Of a DNA stretch of 64,000 nucleotides, positions 7,611 to 15,587 are shown one piece after another. Positions within the stretch are counted from its first letter, which is position 1. Each line of letters opens with the position of its first letter. Made by a program: the position numbers and the translations under genes. This DNA is from Streptomyces sp. TRM70350 (lineage in GTDB: Bacteria; Actinomycetota; Actinomycetes; Streptomycetales; Streptomycetaceae). The notes under the pieces were generated by a model, which was not told where the DNA came from, did not search any database, and was given only the letters and a program-made list of their open reading frames with translations. Where the stretch lies: assembly GCF_019219825.1 (NCBI RefSeq), contig NZ_JAHUXH010000019.1:82601-146600 (forward strand), given 5' to 3'.

Positions 7611-8948
7611 ATGACACAGGCTCCCGCGCCCCCCAGGGCCACCCGGCGACAACACGATCGAGAGATCGTCTCGCTGGCCGTCCCGGCCTTCGGCGCACTG
7701 GTCGCCGAGCCCCTCTTCGTCCTGGCCGACAGCGCGATCGTCGGCCACCTGGGCACGGCCCAACTCGCCGGACTCGGCATCGCCTCAGCACTCCTCACGA
7801 CCGCCGTCAGCATCTTCGTCTTCCTCGCCTACGCCACCACGGCAGCCGTGGCCCGGCGAGTCGGCGCCGGAGAACTCCCGGCGGCGATCCGTCAGGGCAT
7901 GGACGGCATCTGGCTGGCCCTGCTGCTCGGCGCCGGCGTCATCGCCGTCGTCCTGCCCACGGCACCGTTCCTCGTGGAACTCTTCGGCGCCTCGGACACC
8001 GCGGCTCCCTACGCGACCACATACCTGCGGATCTCATCCCTCGGCATCCCCGCCATGCTCGTCGTCCTCGCCGCCACCGGCGTCCTGCGCGGTCTGCAGG
8101 ACACCAGGACGCCGCTCTACGTCGCCGTCGCGGGCTTCGTCGCCAACGGCGTCCTCAACGCTGTCCTTGTCTACGGCGCCGGCCTCGGCATCGCCGGCTC
8201 TGCCTGGGGCACCGTGATCGCCCAGTGCGGCATGGCCGCCGTCTACCTGGTGGTCGTCGTCCGCGGAGCCCGCAGGCACGGCGCCTCGCTGCGCCCGGAC
8301 GCCACGGGTATCAGGGCCTCCGCACAGGCCGGAGCGCCCCTGCTCGTGCGCACCCTCTCGCTGCGGGCCATCCTGATGATCGCGACAGCCGTCGCCGCCC
8401 GCCTCGGCGACGCCGACATCGCGGCCCACCAGATCATCCTCTCCCTGTGGAGCCTGCTCGCCTTCGCGCTCGATGCCATCGCGATCGCCGGGCAGGCCAT
8501 CATCGGACGCTATCTCGGCGCCGACGACACCCAGGGAGCCCGGGATGTCTGCCGCCGCATGGTGCAGTGGGGCATCGCGGTCGGCCTCCTACTCGGCGTC
8601 CTGGTCGTCGTGGCCCGCCCGGCCTTCCTCCCGTTGTTCACCACCGACTCCGCCGTGAAGGACACCGCTCTCCCCGCCCTGCTGGTGGTCGCGCTCTCCC
8701 AGCCGATCTGCGGCGTGGTCTTCGTCCTGGACGGCGTCCTGATGGGAGCGGGCGACGGCCCGTACCTTGCCTGGGCGATGCTCCTCACCCTGGCAGTCTT
8801 CACTCCTGTGGCGCTCCTCGTGCCCACCGTCGGCGGCGGGCTCACCGCGCTCTGGGCGACCATGACCCTGATGATGACGGTCCGCATGTTCACCCTGTGG
8901 CTGCGCACACGCTCGGGCCGCTGGCTCGTCACGGGCGCGACGCGCTGA
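7611..8948 (+). CDS. MATE-family multidrug efflux transporter (DinF-like)
   Basis: The roughly 445-residue protein has 12 hydrophobic segments and the duplicated MATE fold. The first helix contains the PAFGALVAEPLFVLADSAIVG signature (given in part) of the DinF branch, and DIAAHQIILSLWSLLAFALD marks the second half. Members export cationic drugs or toxic metabolites using Na+ or H+. The start is uncertain: ATG 7611 is taken, but TTG 7602 and GTG 7605 are in frame and GGAAG lies at a better distance from those. It is divergent from dnaB and followed by two parS sites. Confidence 0.88.
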   Translation: MTQAPAPPRATRRQHDREIVSLAVPAFGALVAEPLFVLADSAIVGHLGTAQLAGLGIASALLTTAVSIFVFLAYATTAAVARRVGAGELPAAIRQGMDGIWLALLLGAGVIAVVLPTAPFLVELFGASDTAAPYATTYLRISSLGIPAMLVVLAATGVLRGLQDTRTPLYVAVAGFVANGVLNAVLVYGAGLGIAGSAWGTVIAQCGMAAVYLVVVVRGARRHGASLRPDATGIRASAQAGAPLLVRTLSLRAILMIATAVAARLGDADIAAHQIILSLWSLLAFALDAIAIAGQAIIGRYLGADDTQGARDVCRRMVQWGIAVGLLLGVLVVVARPAFLPLFTTDSAVKDTALPALLVVALSQPICGVVFVLDGVLMGAGDGPYLAWAMLLTLAVFTPVALLVPTVGGGLTALWATMTLMMTVRMFTLWLRTRSGRWLVTGATR

Positions 8949-8995
8949 GTAAGCCGTCGGGCAAGAAGCAGGACGGGAGGGTGCGTCACGCTCAT

Positions 8996-9009
8996 GTTTC
9001 ACGTGAAAC
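8996..9009. other. parS: parS site (first of a pair)
   Basis: Exact GTTTCACGTGAAAC, 47 bp after the MATE stop codon and 31 bp (about three helical turns) from the next site. Confidence 0.95.
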
Positions 9010-9026
9010 GGCGCCCGATTGACGAT

Positions 9027-9040
9027 GTTTCACGTGAAAC
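9027..9040. other. parS: parS site (second of a pair)
   Basis: Exact GTTTCACGTGAAAC between the convergent MATE and rplI genes, on the same DNA face as the site at 8996 if the spacing is 31 bp. Confidence 0.95.
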
Positions 9041-9100
9041 ACCCACCGCCGTCCGCTCGCCATAGGAGACACCGAATAAGAGACACCGAACCCAACACAC

Positions 9101-9136
9101 GAGTGGGGCCGCACCCCGAAGGATGCGGCCCCACTC
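9101..9136. terminator. Terminator between MATE gene and rplI
   Basis: A perfect 13-bp stem (GAGTGGGGCCGCA with its complement) closes a 10-nt loop, 22 bp past the rplI stop codon. It could serve both converging genes. Confidence 0.8.
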
Positions 9137-9158
9137 ACTGCTTCAGCGAGCGCCGCGC

Positions 9159-9605
9159 TTACGCAGCGACGACCTCGATGTTGACCTTGGCGGCAACTTC
9201 TGGGTGCAGACGCACGAACGTCTCGTGGGCGCCCAGCGTCTTGATCGGCGCGCCGAGCTCGATGCGGCGCTTGTCGACCTCGGGGCCACCGGCAGCCTTG
9301 ATCGCCGAGGCGATGTCGGCCGGGGTGACGGAACCGAAGAGACGACCGGCGTCGCCGGAGCGGACGGCCAGGCGGACCTTGACGCCCTCCAGCTGAGACT
9401 TGACCTGGTTGGCCTGCTCGATGGTCTGGATCTCGTGGATCTTGCGAGCACGACGGATCTGCTCGACGTCCTTCTCGCCACCCTTGGTCCAGCGGATAGC
9501 GAACTTCCGCGGGATCAGGTAGTTGCGAGCGTAACCGTCCTTGACGTCGACGACGTCGCCCGCGGCACCGAGGCCGGAGACCTCGTGGGTGAGGATGATC
9601 TTCAT
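9159..9605 (-). CDS. rplI: 50S ribosomal protein L9
   Basis: The 148-residue protein starts MKIILTHEVSGLGAAGDVV, with the L9 N-terminal signature ending in GYARNYLIPR (about residues 25-34), then the long connecting helix and the C-terminal rRNA-binding domain. L9 binds 23S rRNA at the base of the L1 stalk. It is the last gene of the rpsF-ssb-rpsR-rplI operon, 18 bp after rpsR, and ends before a strong hairpin. Confidence 0.98.
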   Translation of the reverse strand: MKIILTHEVSGLGAAGDVVDVKDGYARNYLIPRKFAIRWTKGGEKDVEQIRRARKIHEIQTIEQANQVKSQLEGVKVRLAVRSGDAGRLFGSVTPADIASAIKAAGGPEVDKRRIELGAPIKTLGAHETFVRLHPEVAAKVNIEVVAA

Positions 9606-9623
9606 GAGTCGGTCACCCTTCCC

Positions 9624-9860
9624 TTATCGCGCGGTGGAGGTGTAGGGCAGCAGCGCCATCTCACGGCTGTTCTTGACGGCCGTGGCGACGTCACGCTGGT
9701 GCTGCGTGCAGTTGCCGGTCACGCGGCGGGCACGGATCTTGCCGCGGTCGGAAATGAACTTCCGCAGCATGTTCGTGTCCTTGTAGTCCACGTACGTGAC
9801 CTTGTCCTTGCAGAAAGCGCAGACCTTCTTCTTCGGCTTGCGCACAGGCGGCTTCGCCAT
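9624..9860 (-). CDS. rpsR: 30S ribosomal protein S18
   Basis: The 78-residue product contains the S18 core DTNMLRKFISDRGKIRARRV and the RDVATAVKNSREMALLPY segment. The N-terminus keeps two cysteines (CAFCKDK); the partner cysteines of the zinc-ribbon S18 version are not evident, so zinc binding is doubtful. S18 pairs with S6 on the 30S platform. It sits between ssb and rplI. Confidence 0.98.
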   Translation of the reverse strand: MAKPPVRKPKKKVCAFCKDKVTYVDYKDTNMLRKFISDRGKIRARRVTGNCTQHQRDVATAVKNSREMALLPYTSTAR

Positions 9861-9917
9861 GGTGTGTCTCCTGTGTGATCAAGAAGTGTGGGTACGGCCC
9901 ACCCTCGGCCCTGAGGC

Positions 9918-10493
9918 CTAGAAGGGAGGCTCGTCCGAGTAGCCGCCACCGCTGCCGCCGGAGCCACCGCCCCAGCCACCGCCACCCTGGCCGCCACCGG
10001 CCGGAGCGCCGGTCGCCCACGGGTCGTCGGCCGGAGCGCCGCCGCCCTGCTGGCCGCCACCGGGGCCACCGCCCCAGCCACCGCCACCCTGGCCGCCACC
10101 GCCGCCGTAACCGCCCTGGCCACCTCGACCGGTGGTCTTGGTGACCTTGGCCGTGGCGTTGCGCAGGCTGGGGCCGACTTCCTCGACGTCCAGCTCGAAG
10201 ACCGTGCGCTTGACACCCTCACGGTCCTCGTAGGACCGCTGCTTCAGCCGGCCCTGCACGATGACGCGCATGCCTCGCTGGAGCGACTCGGCGACGTTCT
10301 CCGCCGCCTGGCGCCATACCGAGCAGGTCAGGAAGAGGCTCTCGCCGTCCTTCCACTCATTGGTCTGGCGGTCGAAGGTGCGGGGCGTGGACGCGACACG
10401 GAACTTCGCGACCGCCGCACCGGAGGGGGTGAAGCGCAGCTCGGGGTCGTCGACAAGATTGCCGATGACCGTGATGACGGTCTCGCCTGCCAT
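9918..10493 (-). CDS. ssb: Single-stranded DNA-binding protein
   Basis: The 191-residue protein has an N-terminal OB fold (about 1-115, beginning MAGETVITVIGNLVDDPELRF, given in part) that binds single-stranded DNA as a tetramer. A glycine-rich linker of about 65 residues has GGGGQGGGGWGGG-like repeats. The acidic tip YSDEPPF at the C-terminus is the docking peptide for replication and repair partners. The linker coding DNA is repetitive, visible as GCCACCGCC-like runs at 9950-10110. It is co-oriented with rpsF and rpsR, the usual ribosomal-ssb operon. Confidence 0.97.
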   Translation of the reverse strand: MAGETVITVIGNLVDDPELRFTPSGAAVAKFRVASTPRTFDRQTNEWKDGESLFLTCSVWRQAAENVAESLQRGMRVIVQGRLKQRSYEDREGVKRTVFELDVEEVGPSLRNATAKVTKTTGRGGQGGYGGGGGQGGGGWGGGPGGGQQGGGAPADDPWATGAPAGGGQGGGGWGGGSGGSGGGYSDEPPF

Positions 10494-10568
10494 GGGGGAA
10501 CCTCTCGGCGGGTTTGCTGCTGGCTGCTTGTGGTGCTACTCGAATCCCGGGATCAGCTGAGCGGAAGC

Positions 10569-10859
10569 TCAGTGGGTCTCGGGGCGGAGGACCTTGGTCC
10601 GGAGGACCGACTCGTTCAGGTTCATCTGGCGGTCGAGCTCCTTGACGACCGCAGGCTCGGCCTGCAGGTCGATGACCGAGTAGATGCCCTCGGGCTTCTT
10701 CTTGATCTCGTACGCGAGACGACGACGGCCCCAGGTGTCGACCTTCTCGACCTTTCCGCCACCGTCACGGACGACAGAAAGGAAGTTCTCGATCAGCGGG
10801 GAGACAGAGCGCTCCTCGAGATCGGGGTCGAGGATGACCATCACCTCGTAGTGACGCAT
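10569..10859 (-). CDS. rpsF: 30S ribosomal protein S6
   Basis: This 96-residue protein starts MRHYEVMVILDPDLEERSV and continues with the S6 RRLAYEIKKKPEGIYSVID core and the VLRTKVLRP end. The ATG at 10859 has AAAGGAGGT at the right distance, so the longer upstream extension is ignored. It heads the rpsF-ssb-rpsR-rplI operon. The 263-bp gap upstream holds its promoter and that of the divergent small membrane gene; I did not assign the rpsF promoter boxes. Confidence 0.98.
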   Translation of the reverse strand: MRHYEVMVILDPDLEERSVSPLIENFLSVVRDGGGKVEKVDTWGRRRLAYEIKKKPEGIYSVIDLQAEPAVVKELDRQMNLNESVLRTKVLRPETH

Positions 10860-11067
10860 GTGGAACCCACCTCCTTTGGACTCAGCGGCCACGGTCGTTC
10901 CGTGGCAGGAGGGTTGTGATGCGTACGCAACGGTATCGGCCGCCACTGACAATTGGGGGTCCGATCGGGACGTCCCGCCGCGGCCTGGGCAGACACCGGT
11001 GCAGACGGTACAGCCTACCCGCACACCGGCTTCCGGTTGAAATCCGGCCGTGGTGGCCGTCAATCTG

Positions 11068-11096
11068 TACACATCGGGTGTGTATGGCGCTATCAT
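11068..11096 (+). promoter_or_regulatory. Possible promoter with inverted repeat, small membrane gene
   Basis: TACACA (11068-11073) and TGTGTA (11079-11084) form an inverted repeat with a 5-bp spacer. TATCAT at 11091-11096 lies 17 bp after the left arm and fits a -10 box, so a bound regulator would cover the -35 region. Confidence 0.4.
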
Positions 11097-11122
11097 GCGC
11101 CGCCTTCCGCAGGAGGTGCCCC

Positions 11123-11434
11123 ATGGCACAGGCATTGCGACCCAACACCGCCGGATCCCTCTTCGCCACGGACGGCAGGCGCCATCCCGTCCAGGACGCA
11201 CTGCTCGCGGTGACCCTGGTACTCGGAGTGGTCTCCTTCGTGACGGCGATGTTCGACGGCCTTCACCTGATCAGCTCCTGGACCGGCCTGGTGGGAATCG
11301 TCACCGGGGCGTACGGCCAGTGGATCTCGGAGACGACCCGCGAACGCTTCGGACTGGTGCTGGGCCTCGGCGCCTCGGCCATCGGTTTCTTCCTGGGCAT
11401 GGCCCACGGAGGCCTCTTCGGCGGGCTGTTCTGA
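11123..11434 (+). CDS. Small conserved-looking membrane protein
   Basis: The 103-residue product is not assigned to a named family. The ATG at 11123 is set by AGGAGGT 5 nt upstream. After a polar stretch of about 25 residues come three hydrophobic segments: LLAVTLVLGVVSFVTAMFDG, the HLISSWTGLVGIVTGAYGQW region, and GLVLGLGASAIGFFLGMAHG. A short charged loop (ISETTRER) separates the last two. It lies divergent to rpsF and upstream of the femX-like gene, from which a terminator hairpin separates it. Confidence 0.75.
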   Translation: MAQALRPNTAGSLFATDGRRHPVQDALLAVTLVLGVVSFVTAMFDGLHLISSWTGLVGIVTGAYGQWISETTRERFGLVLGLGASAIGFFLGMAHGGLFGGLF

Positions 11435-11461
11435 CCCGCCCGACCACCCAGTTCTGACACC

Positions 11462-11487
11462 GCGCTGAGCCCCTCGGGGCACAGCGC
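11462..11487 (+). terminator. Terminator after small membrane gene
   Basis: GCGCTG and CAGCGC arms (11462-11467 and 11482-11487) enclose an inner CCCC/GGGG pair with a two-base loop. Confidence 0.7.
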
Positions 11488-11624
11488 TCACCGCCGCGGC
11501 CGCGACAGGCCGGGGCGAAGGTTGCGCACGCCCAGTCTGGGCGCTCGTGGGGCGCAGTAGGCTTCGGCGCGAGAGCCGGAGCCCCTGAACCCATGGGGAC
11601 ACACCAGCCCGAGGAGCGCCCCGA

Positions 11625-12746
11625 ATGAGCCTGACCCTGAGGACCATCAGTCGAGAGCAGCATCTGGCCTATATCCAGAGCCTGCCGTCGGCGAGTCACA
11701 TGCAGGTTCCGGCCTGGGCGGACGTCAAGGCGGAATGGCGTGCGGAGAACCTCGGCTGGTTCGACGAGCGGACCGGCGAGCTGGTCGGCGTGGGCCTGGT
11801 CCTCTACCGCCAGCTGCCCAAGATCAAGCGCTACCTCGCCTATCTCCCCGAGGGCCCGGTCATCAACTGGTTCGCGCCGAATCTCGACGACTGGATCCAG
11901 CCGATGCTGGCCCACCTCAAGCAGCAGGGTGCCTTCTCCGTGAAGATGGGCCCGCCGGTGATCATCCGGCGCTGGGAGGCCGCGTCCATCAAGAAGGGCA
12001 TCCAGGACCCGGACGTCAAGCGCCTGCGGGACATCGAGGCCGACTTCATCGAGCCGCGCGCCTTCGAGGTCGCCGACAAGCTCCGCCGTATGGGCTGGCA
12101 GCAGGGCGAGGACGGGGGTGCCGGCTTCGGCGACGTACAGCCCCGCTATGTCTTCCAGGTTCCGTTGGCCAACCGCTCCCTGGAAGAGGTCCACAAGGAC
12201 TTCAACCAGCTGTGGCGCCGCAACATCAAGAAGGCCGAGAAGGCCGGCGTCGAGGTCGTCCAGGGCGGTTACCACGACCTTGAGGAGTGGCAGCGGCTGT
12301 ACGAGATCACGGCCGTGCGCGACCACTTCCGGCCCCGCCCGCTGGCGTACTTCGAGCGCATGTGGACGGCCCTCAACAGCGAGGACCCCAACCGCATGCG
12401 GCTGTACTTCGCCCGTCACAACGGCGTGAACCTGTCCGCGGCGACGATGCTGATCGTCGGCGGGCACGTCTGGTACTCCTACGGTGCCTCGGACAACATC
12501 GGCCGTGAGGTCCGGCCCTCGAACGCGATGCAGTGGCGGATGCTGCGCGACGCCTACGCGCTCGGCGCCACCGTCTACGACCTGCGCGGCATCTCCGACT
12601 CGCTGGACGAGTCCGACCACCTCTTCGGACTGATCCAGTTCAAGGTCGGCACGGGCGGGCAGGCCGCCGAGTACCTCGGCGAGTGGGACTTCCCGCTGAA
12701 CAAGCTGCTCCACAAGGCGCTCGACATCTACATGTCGCGCCGCTGA
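11625..12746 (+). CDS. femX: FemX-type lipid II:glycine glycyltransferase
   Basis: The 373-residue protein is of the FemABX family, which transfers glycine from Gly-tRNA to the peptide of lipid II; Streptomyces walls have a single glycine bridge on LL-DAP. Two GNAT-like halves are visible, the second containing RRNIKKAEKAGVEVV (about 203-217) and the DLRGISDSLDESDHLFGL end region typical of the family. No long coiled-coil arm of the Staphylococcus FemA type is obvious. It acts in the cytoplasm on membrane-bound precursor. The next gene, alanine-racemase-like, is 74 bp downstream on the same strand. Confidence 0.85.
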   Translation: MSLTLRTISREQHLAYIQSLPSASHMQVPAWADVKAEWRAENLGWFDERTGELVGVGLVLYRQLPKIKRYLAYLPEGPVINWFAPNLDDWIQPMLAHLKQQGAFSVKMGPPVIIRRWEAASIKKGIQDPDVKRLRDIEADFIEPRAFEVADKLRRMGWQQGEDGGAGFGDVQPRYVFQVPLANRSLEEVHKDFNQLWRRNIKKAEKAGVEVVQGGYHDLEEWQRLYEITAVRDHFRPRPLAYFERMWTALNSEDPNRMRLYFARHNGVNLSAATMLIVGGHVWYSYGASDNIGREVRPSNAMQWRMLRDAYALGATVYDLRGISDSLDESDHLFGLIQFKVGTGGQAAEYLGEWDFPLNKLLHKALDIYMSRR

Positions 12747-12820
12747 GCCCCTGGCATTTGCTTCGATAGCTTCCACACCTCTGATACACCGCAGCCACGA
12801 GAAAGGTTCCAGGTCCGGCC

Positions 12821-13852
12821 ATGGCGCTCACGCTCTACGTCGACACCGCGCGCTGGCGGGCGCACCACAAGCACGTGCAGGAGCAGTTCCCAGGGCTCGT
12901 CCCGGTCTGCAAGGGCAACGGCTACGGCTTCGGACACGAGCGCCTCGCCGAGGAGGCCACACGGCTGGGCTCGGACATCCTCGCCGTGGGCACGACGTAC
13001 GAGGCCGCGCGCATCAAGGACTGGTTCGGCGGTGACCTGCTGGTGCTGACGCCGTACCGGCGCGGCGAGGAGCCCGTACCGCTGCCCGACCGCGTCATCC
13101 GCTCGGTGTCGTCGGTCGACGGCGTGTACGGCCTCGTGGGTGCCCGCGTGGTCATCGAGGTGATGTCCTCGATGAAGCGGCACGGCATCAGCGAGCAGGA
13201 CCTGCCGCAGCTGCACGCCGCCATCGAGAACGTCCGGCTGGAGGGCTTCGCCATCCACCTGCCGCTGGACCGCACCGACGGGTCGGACGCCGTCGAGGAG
13301 GTCATCGGCTGGATGGACCGTCTGCGCGCGGCCCGGCTGCCGCTGCACACGATGTTCGTCAGCCACCTCAAGGCCGACGAACTCGCCCGGCTGCAGCAGC
13401 AGTTCCCGCAGACCCGCTTCCGCGCCCGCATCGGCACCCGGCTGTGGCTGGGGGACCACGACGCCACCGAGTACCGCGGCGCGGTCCTGGACGTCACACG
13501 CGTCTCCAAGGGCGACCGCTTCGGCTACCGGCAGCAGAAGGCGGCCTCAGACGGCTTCCTGGTGGTCGTGGCGGGCGGTACGTCGCACGGGGTGGGCCTG
13601 GAGGCCCCCAAGGCCCTGCACGGCGTCATGCCGCGCGCCAAGGGCGTCGCGCGCGCCGGCCTGGCCACGGTGAACCGGAACCTTTCGCCGTTCGTCTGGG
13701 GCGGCAAGCAGCGCTGGTTCGCCGAGCCGCCGCACATGCAGGTGTCCATCCTGTTCGTCCCGGCGGACGCCTCGGAGCCGAAGGTCGGTGACGAGTTGGT
13801 GGCCCATCTGCGGCATACCACCACGCAGTTCGACCGCCTCGTCGACCGCTGA
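12821..13852 (+). CDS. Alanine-racemase-like PLP enzyme (fold type III)
   Basis: The 343-residue protein aligns by eye with the PLP barrel of alanine racemases. CKGNGYGFG (about 28-36) replaces the usual VKADAYGHG and keeps the Schiff-base lysine. A DRFGYRQ segment (about 230) resembles the GYGR stretch, though the usual C-terminal tyrosine context is not certain. The protein is somewhat short and diverged, so it may act on another amino acid or a peptide-bound substrate. Its place behind femX suggests a wall-related role. RBS GAAAGG lies upstream of the ATG. Confidence 0.7.
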   Translation: MALTLYVDTARWRAHHKHVQEQFPGLVPVCKGNGYGFGHERLAEEATRLGSDILAVGTTYEAARIKDWFGGDLLVLTPYRRGEEPVPLPDRVIRSVSSVDGVYGLVGARVVIEVMSSMKRHGISEQDLPQLHAAIENVRLEGFAIHLPLDRTDGSDAVEEVIGWMDRLRAARLPLHTMFVSHLKADELARLQQQFPQTRFRARIGTRLWLGDHDATEYRGAVLDVTRVSKGDRFGYRQQKAASDGFLVVVAGGTSHGVGLEAPKALHGVMPRAKGVARAGLATVNRNLSPFVWGGKQRWFAEPPHMQVSILFVPADASEPKVGDELVAHLRHTTTQFDRLVDR

Positions 13853-13878
13853 CGGCGGCGCCGTCCACGACAGCCGGA

Positions 13879-13908
13879 AGGCCGTACACGAATCTCCGTG
13901 TACGGCCT
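13879..13908. terminator. Terminator between racemase-like and GT87 genes
   Basis: A perfect 12-bp stem (AGGCCGTACACG with its complement) closes a 6-nt loop between two convergent genes. Confidence 0.8.
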
Positions 13909-13955
13909 CTCTCATGGCGCGGCTCCGGGCCTACGACGCCCCGAAGGGCGTTCGC

Positions 13956-15455
13956 TCAAAGCGAACTGTCGGCCGACTTCCCGCTGCCCCACTCCACCTG
14001 AGGTGCGTCGAACTGGGCGGCATGCCGCGGCGGATGGGCGGCGGAGCCGAGGACGAACACGTCCTCCGCCCGGTCGAGCACACCTCCCGAGGGGTCGTCC
14101 TCGCCGCCCTGGCGCACCACGTCCCGGTCCGGCATGAGGATGTCGCGCACGACGACAGCGCACAGGTACAGGGTGCCGAGCAGGTGCACGCCGATCGCCC
14201 AGTGATAGCCGTCGGTCGGCAGCCCCTTGTGGGCGTCTCCGCTGGTCGTGTACGCCAGGTACATCCAGATCCCCAGGAAGTACGCCACCTCGCACGCCTG
14301 CCAGATCAGGAAGTCCCGCCACCTCGGCCGGGCCAGCGCGGCCAGCGGGACCAGCCACAGGACGTACTGCGGCGAGTAGACCTTGTTGGTGAGGATGAAC
14401 GCCGCGACGATCAGGAAGGCCAGTTGGGCGAAGCGCGGACGGCGCGGCGCGGTGAAGGTGAGTGCCGCGATGCCGACGCTGCACAGCAGCATCAACAGTG
14501 TTGCGAGGGTGTTGACCGTCTCGGTGCTGAACGGGTCAGTGGAGTTCTGGACCAGGATCAGCCAGAAGGAACCGAAGTCGACACCCCGCTCTTGGCTGAA
14601 CGTGTAGAACTTCGACCAGCCGTCGAAGGCGAAGAGCATCACCGGCAGGTTCACGACCAGCCAGGCGACGACCGCGCCCGCCAGCGCCTTGCCGAAGTCC
14701 CGCCACTTGCCCGCACGCCAGCACAGCACGAACAGCGGCCCGAGCAGAAAGAGGGGATAGAGCTTGGCGGCCGTGGCGAGCCCCAGCAGCACGCCGAAGG
14801 CCAGGGAACTGCCCCGTGACCACATCAGCATCGCCGCGGCCGTCAGAGCGACCGCCAGCAGGTCCCAGTTGATGGTGGCGGTCAGCGCGAAAGCGGGCGC
14901 CAGGGCGACCAGCAGACCATCCCAGGGACGCCGGGCGTGCGTACGGGTTACGCAGACGGCGATGACGGCCGCGCAGACCATCAGCATCCCGGCGTTGACC
15001 ATCCAGTACCACTGCTGCTGGTCCTGCATGCTGCCGGTGCCGGGTGTGAGCCAGGTGGCAACCTCCATGAACACACCGGTCAGCACCGGGTACTCGAGGT
15101 ACTCCATGTCGCCCGGGAGCCTGTCGAAGTACGGCACGAGCCCGTCGGCGAAGCCACGCCCGCTGTAGAGGTGCGGGATGTCCGAGTAGCACGCGTGCGT
15201 GTACTGCGAACTGGCGCCGAAGAACCAGGCGCCGTTGTAGCAGGGCGCTTTCTGGACCAGTCCGAGGGCGAACATACCGACCGCCACCAGCGCGATCACC
15301 CGCACGGGAGTCCACCAGGACCTCCCGAGGAGGGCGCGTCGCCCGAGGGGACCGCCGATCAGCTCACTGCCGGCCGCGGCGACCTCGTCCTCCCTGGTCG
15401 GCCGCACCAGGTCCGGCTCGTGGACGCTCGCTTGCGTCGATTCTGCACTGGGCAT
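13956..15455 (-). CDS. GT87/DUF2029-family membrane glycosyltransferase
   Basis: The product is 499 residues from the ATG at 15455. The frame runs on upstream through two parS sites, but that part (MFHVK twice) is just parS translated, and AGGA lies 8 nt before 15455. About ten hydrophobic segments are present. The first periplasmic loop contains DIPHLYSGRGFADGLVPYFD and DMEYLEYPVLTG, a pattern of the GT87 polyprenol-phosphate-mannose-dependent mannosyltransferases known from actinobacterial lipomannan pathways. The acceptor is unknown. It is the downstream neighbour of the PBP gene on the same strand. Confidence 0.75.
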   Translation of the reverse strand: MPSAESTQASVHEPDLVRPTREDEVAAAGSELIGGPLGRRALLGRSWWTPVRVIALVAVGMFALGLVQKAPCYNGAWFFGASSQYTHACYSDIPHLYSGRGFADGLVPYFDRLPGDMEYLEYPVLTGVFMEVATWLTPGTGSMQDQQQWYWMVNAGMLMVCAAVIAVCVTRTHARRPWDGLLVALAPAFALTATINWDLLAVALTAAAMLMWSRGSSLAFGVLLGLATAAKLYPLFLLGPLFVLCWRAGKWRDFGKALAGAVVAWLVVNLPVMLFAFDGWSKFYTFSQERGVDFGSFWLILVQNSTDPFSTETVNTLATLLMLLCSVGIAALTFTAPRRPRFAQLAFLIVAAFILTNKVYSPQYVLWLVPLAALARPRWRDFLIWQACEVAYFLGIWMYLAYTTSGDAHKGLPTDGYHWAIGVHLLGTLYLCAVVVRDILMPDRDVVRQGGEDDPSGGVLDRAEDVFVLGSAAHPPRHAAQFDAPQVEWGSGKSADSSL

Positions 15456-15526
15456 GGGCCACATCCTGCCGTACATGTCTAGGAGTACGCCGAGGGCCGC
15501 CGTACCTGAGCGGTGCGGCGGCCCTT

Positions 15527-15540
15527 GTTTCACGTGAAAC
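15527..15540. other. parS: parS site (first of a pair)
   Basis: Exact GTTTCACGTGAAAC, 72 bp upstream of the GT87 start; 24 bp centre-to-centre from the next site. Confidence 0.95.
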
Positions 15541-15550
15541 ACCCATCTCG

Positions 15551-15564
15551 GTTTCACGTGAAAC
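15551..15564. other. parS: parS site (second of a pair)
   Basis: Exact GTTTCACGTGAAAC between the PBP stop codon and the GT87 start. Confidence 0.95.
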
Positions 15565-15587
15565 ACCCTCGACGGGCGATACGGCGG

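Noticed and set aside
9950..10110. Repeated GCCACCGCC runs as a separate repeat element
   Set aside because: They are the glycine codons of the SSB linker read on the other strand.
15456..15566. GT87 protein start upstream, beginning MFHVK
   Set aside because: Those residues are translated parS sites; the ATG at 15455 has a Shine-Dalgarno-like AGGA.
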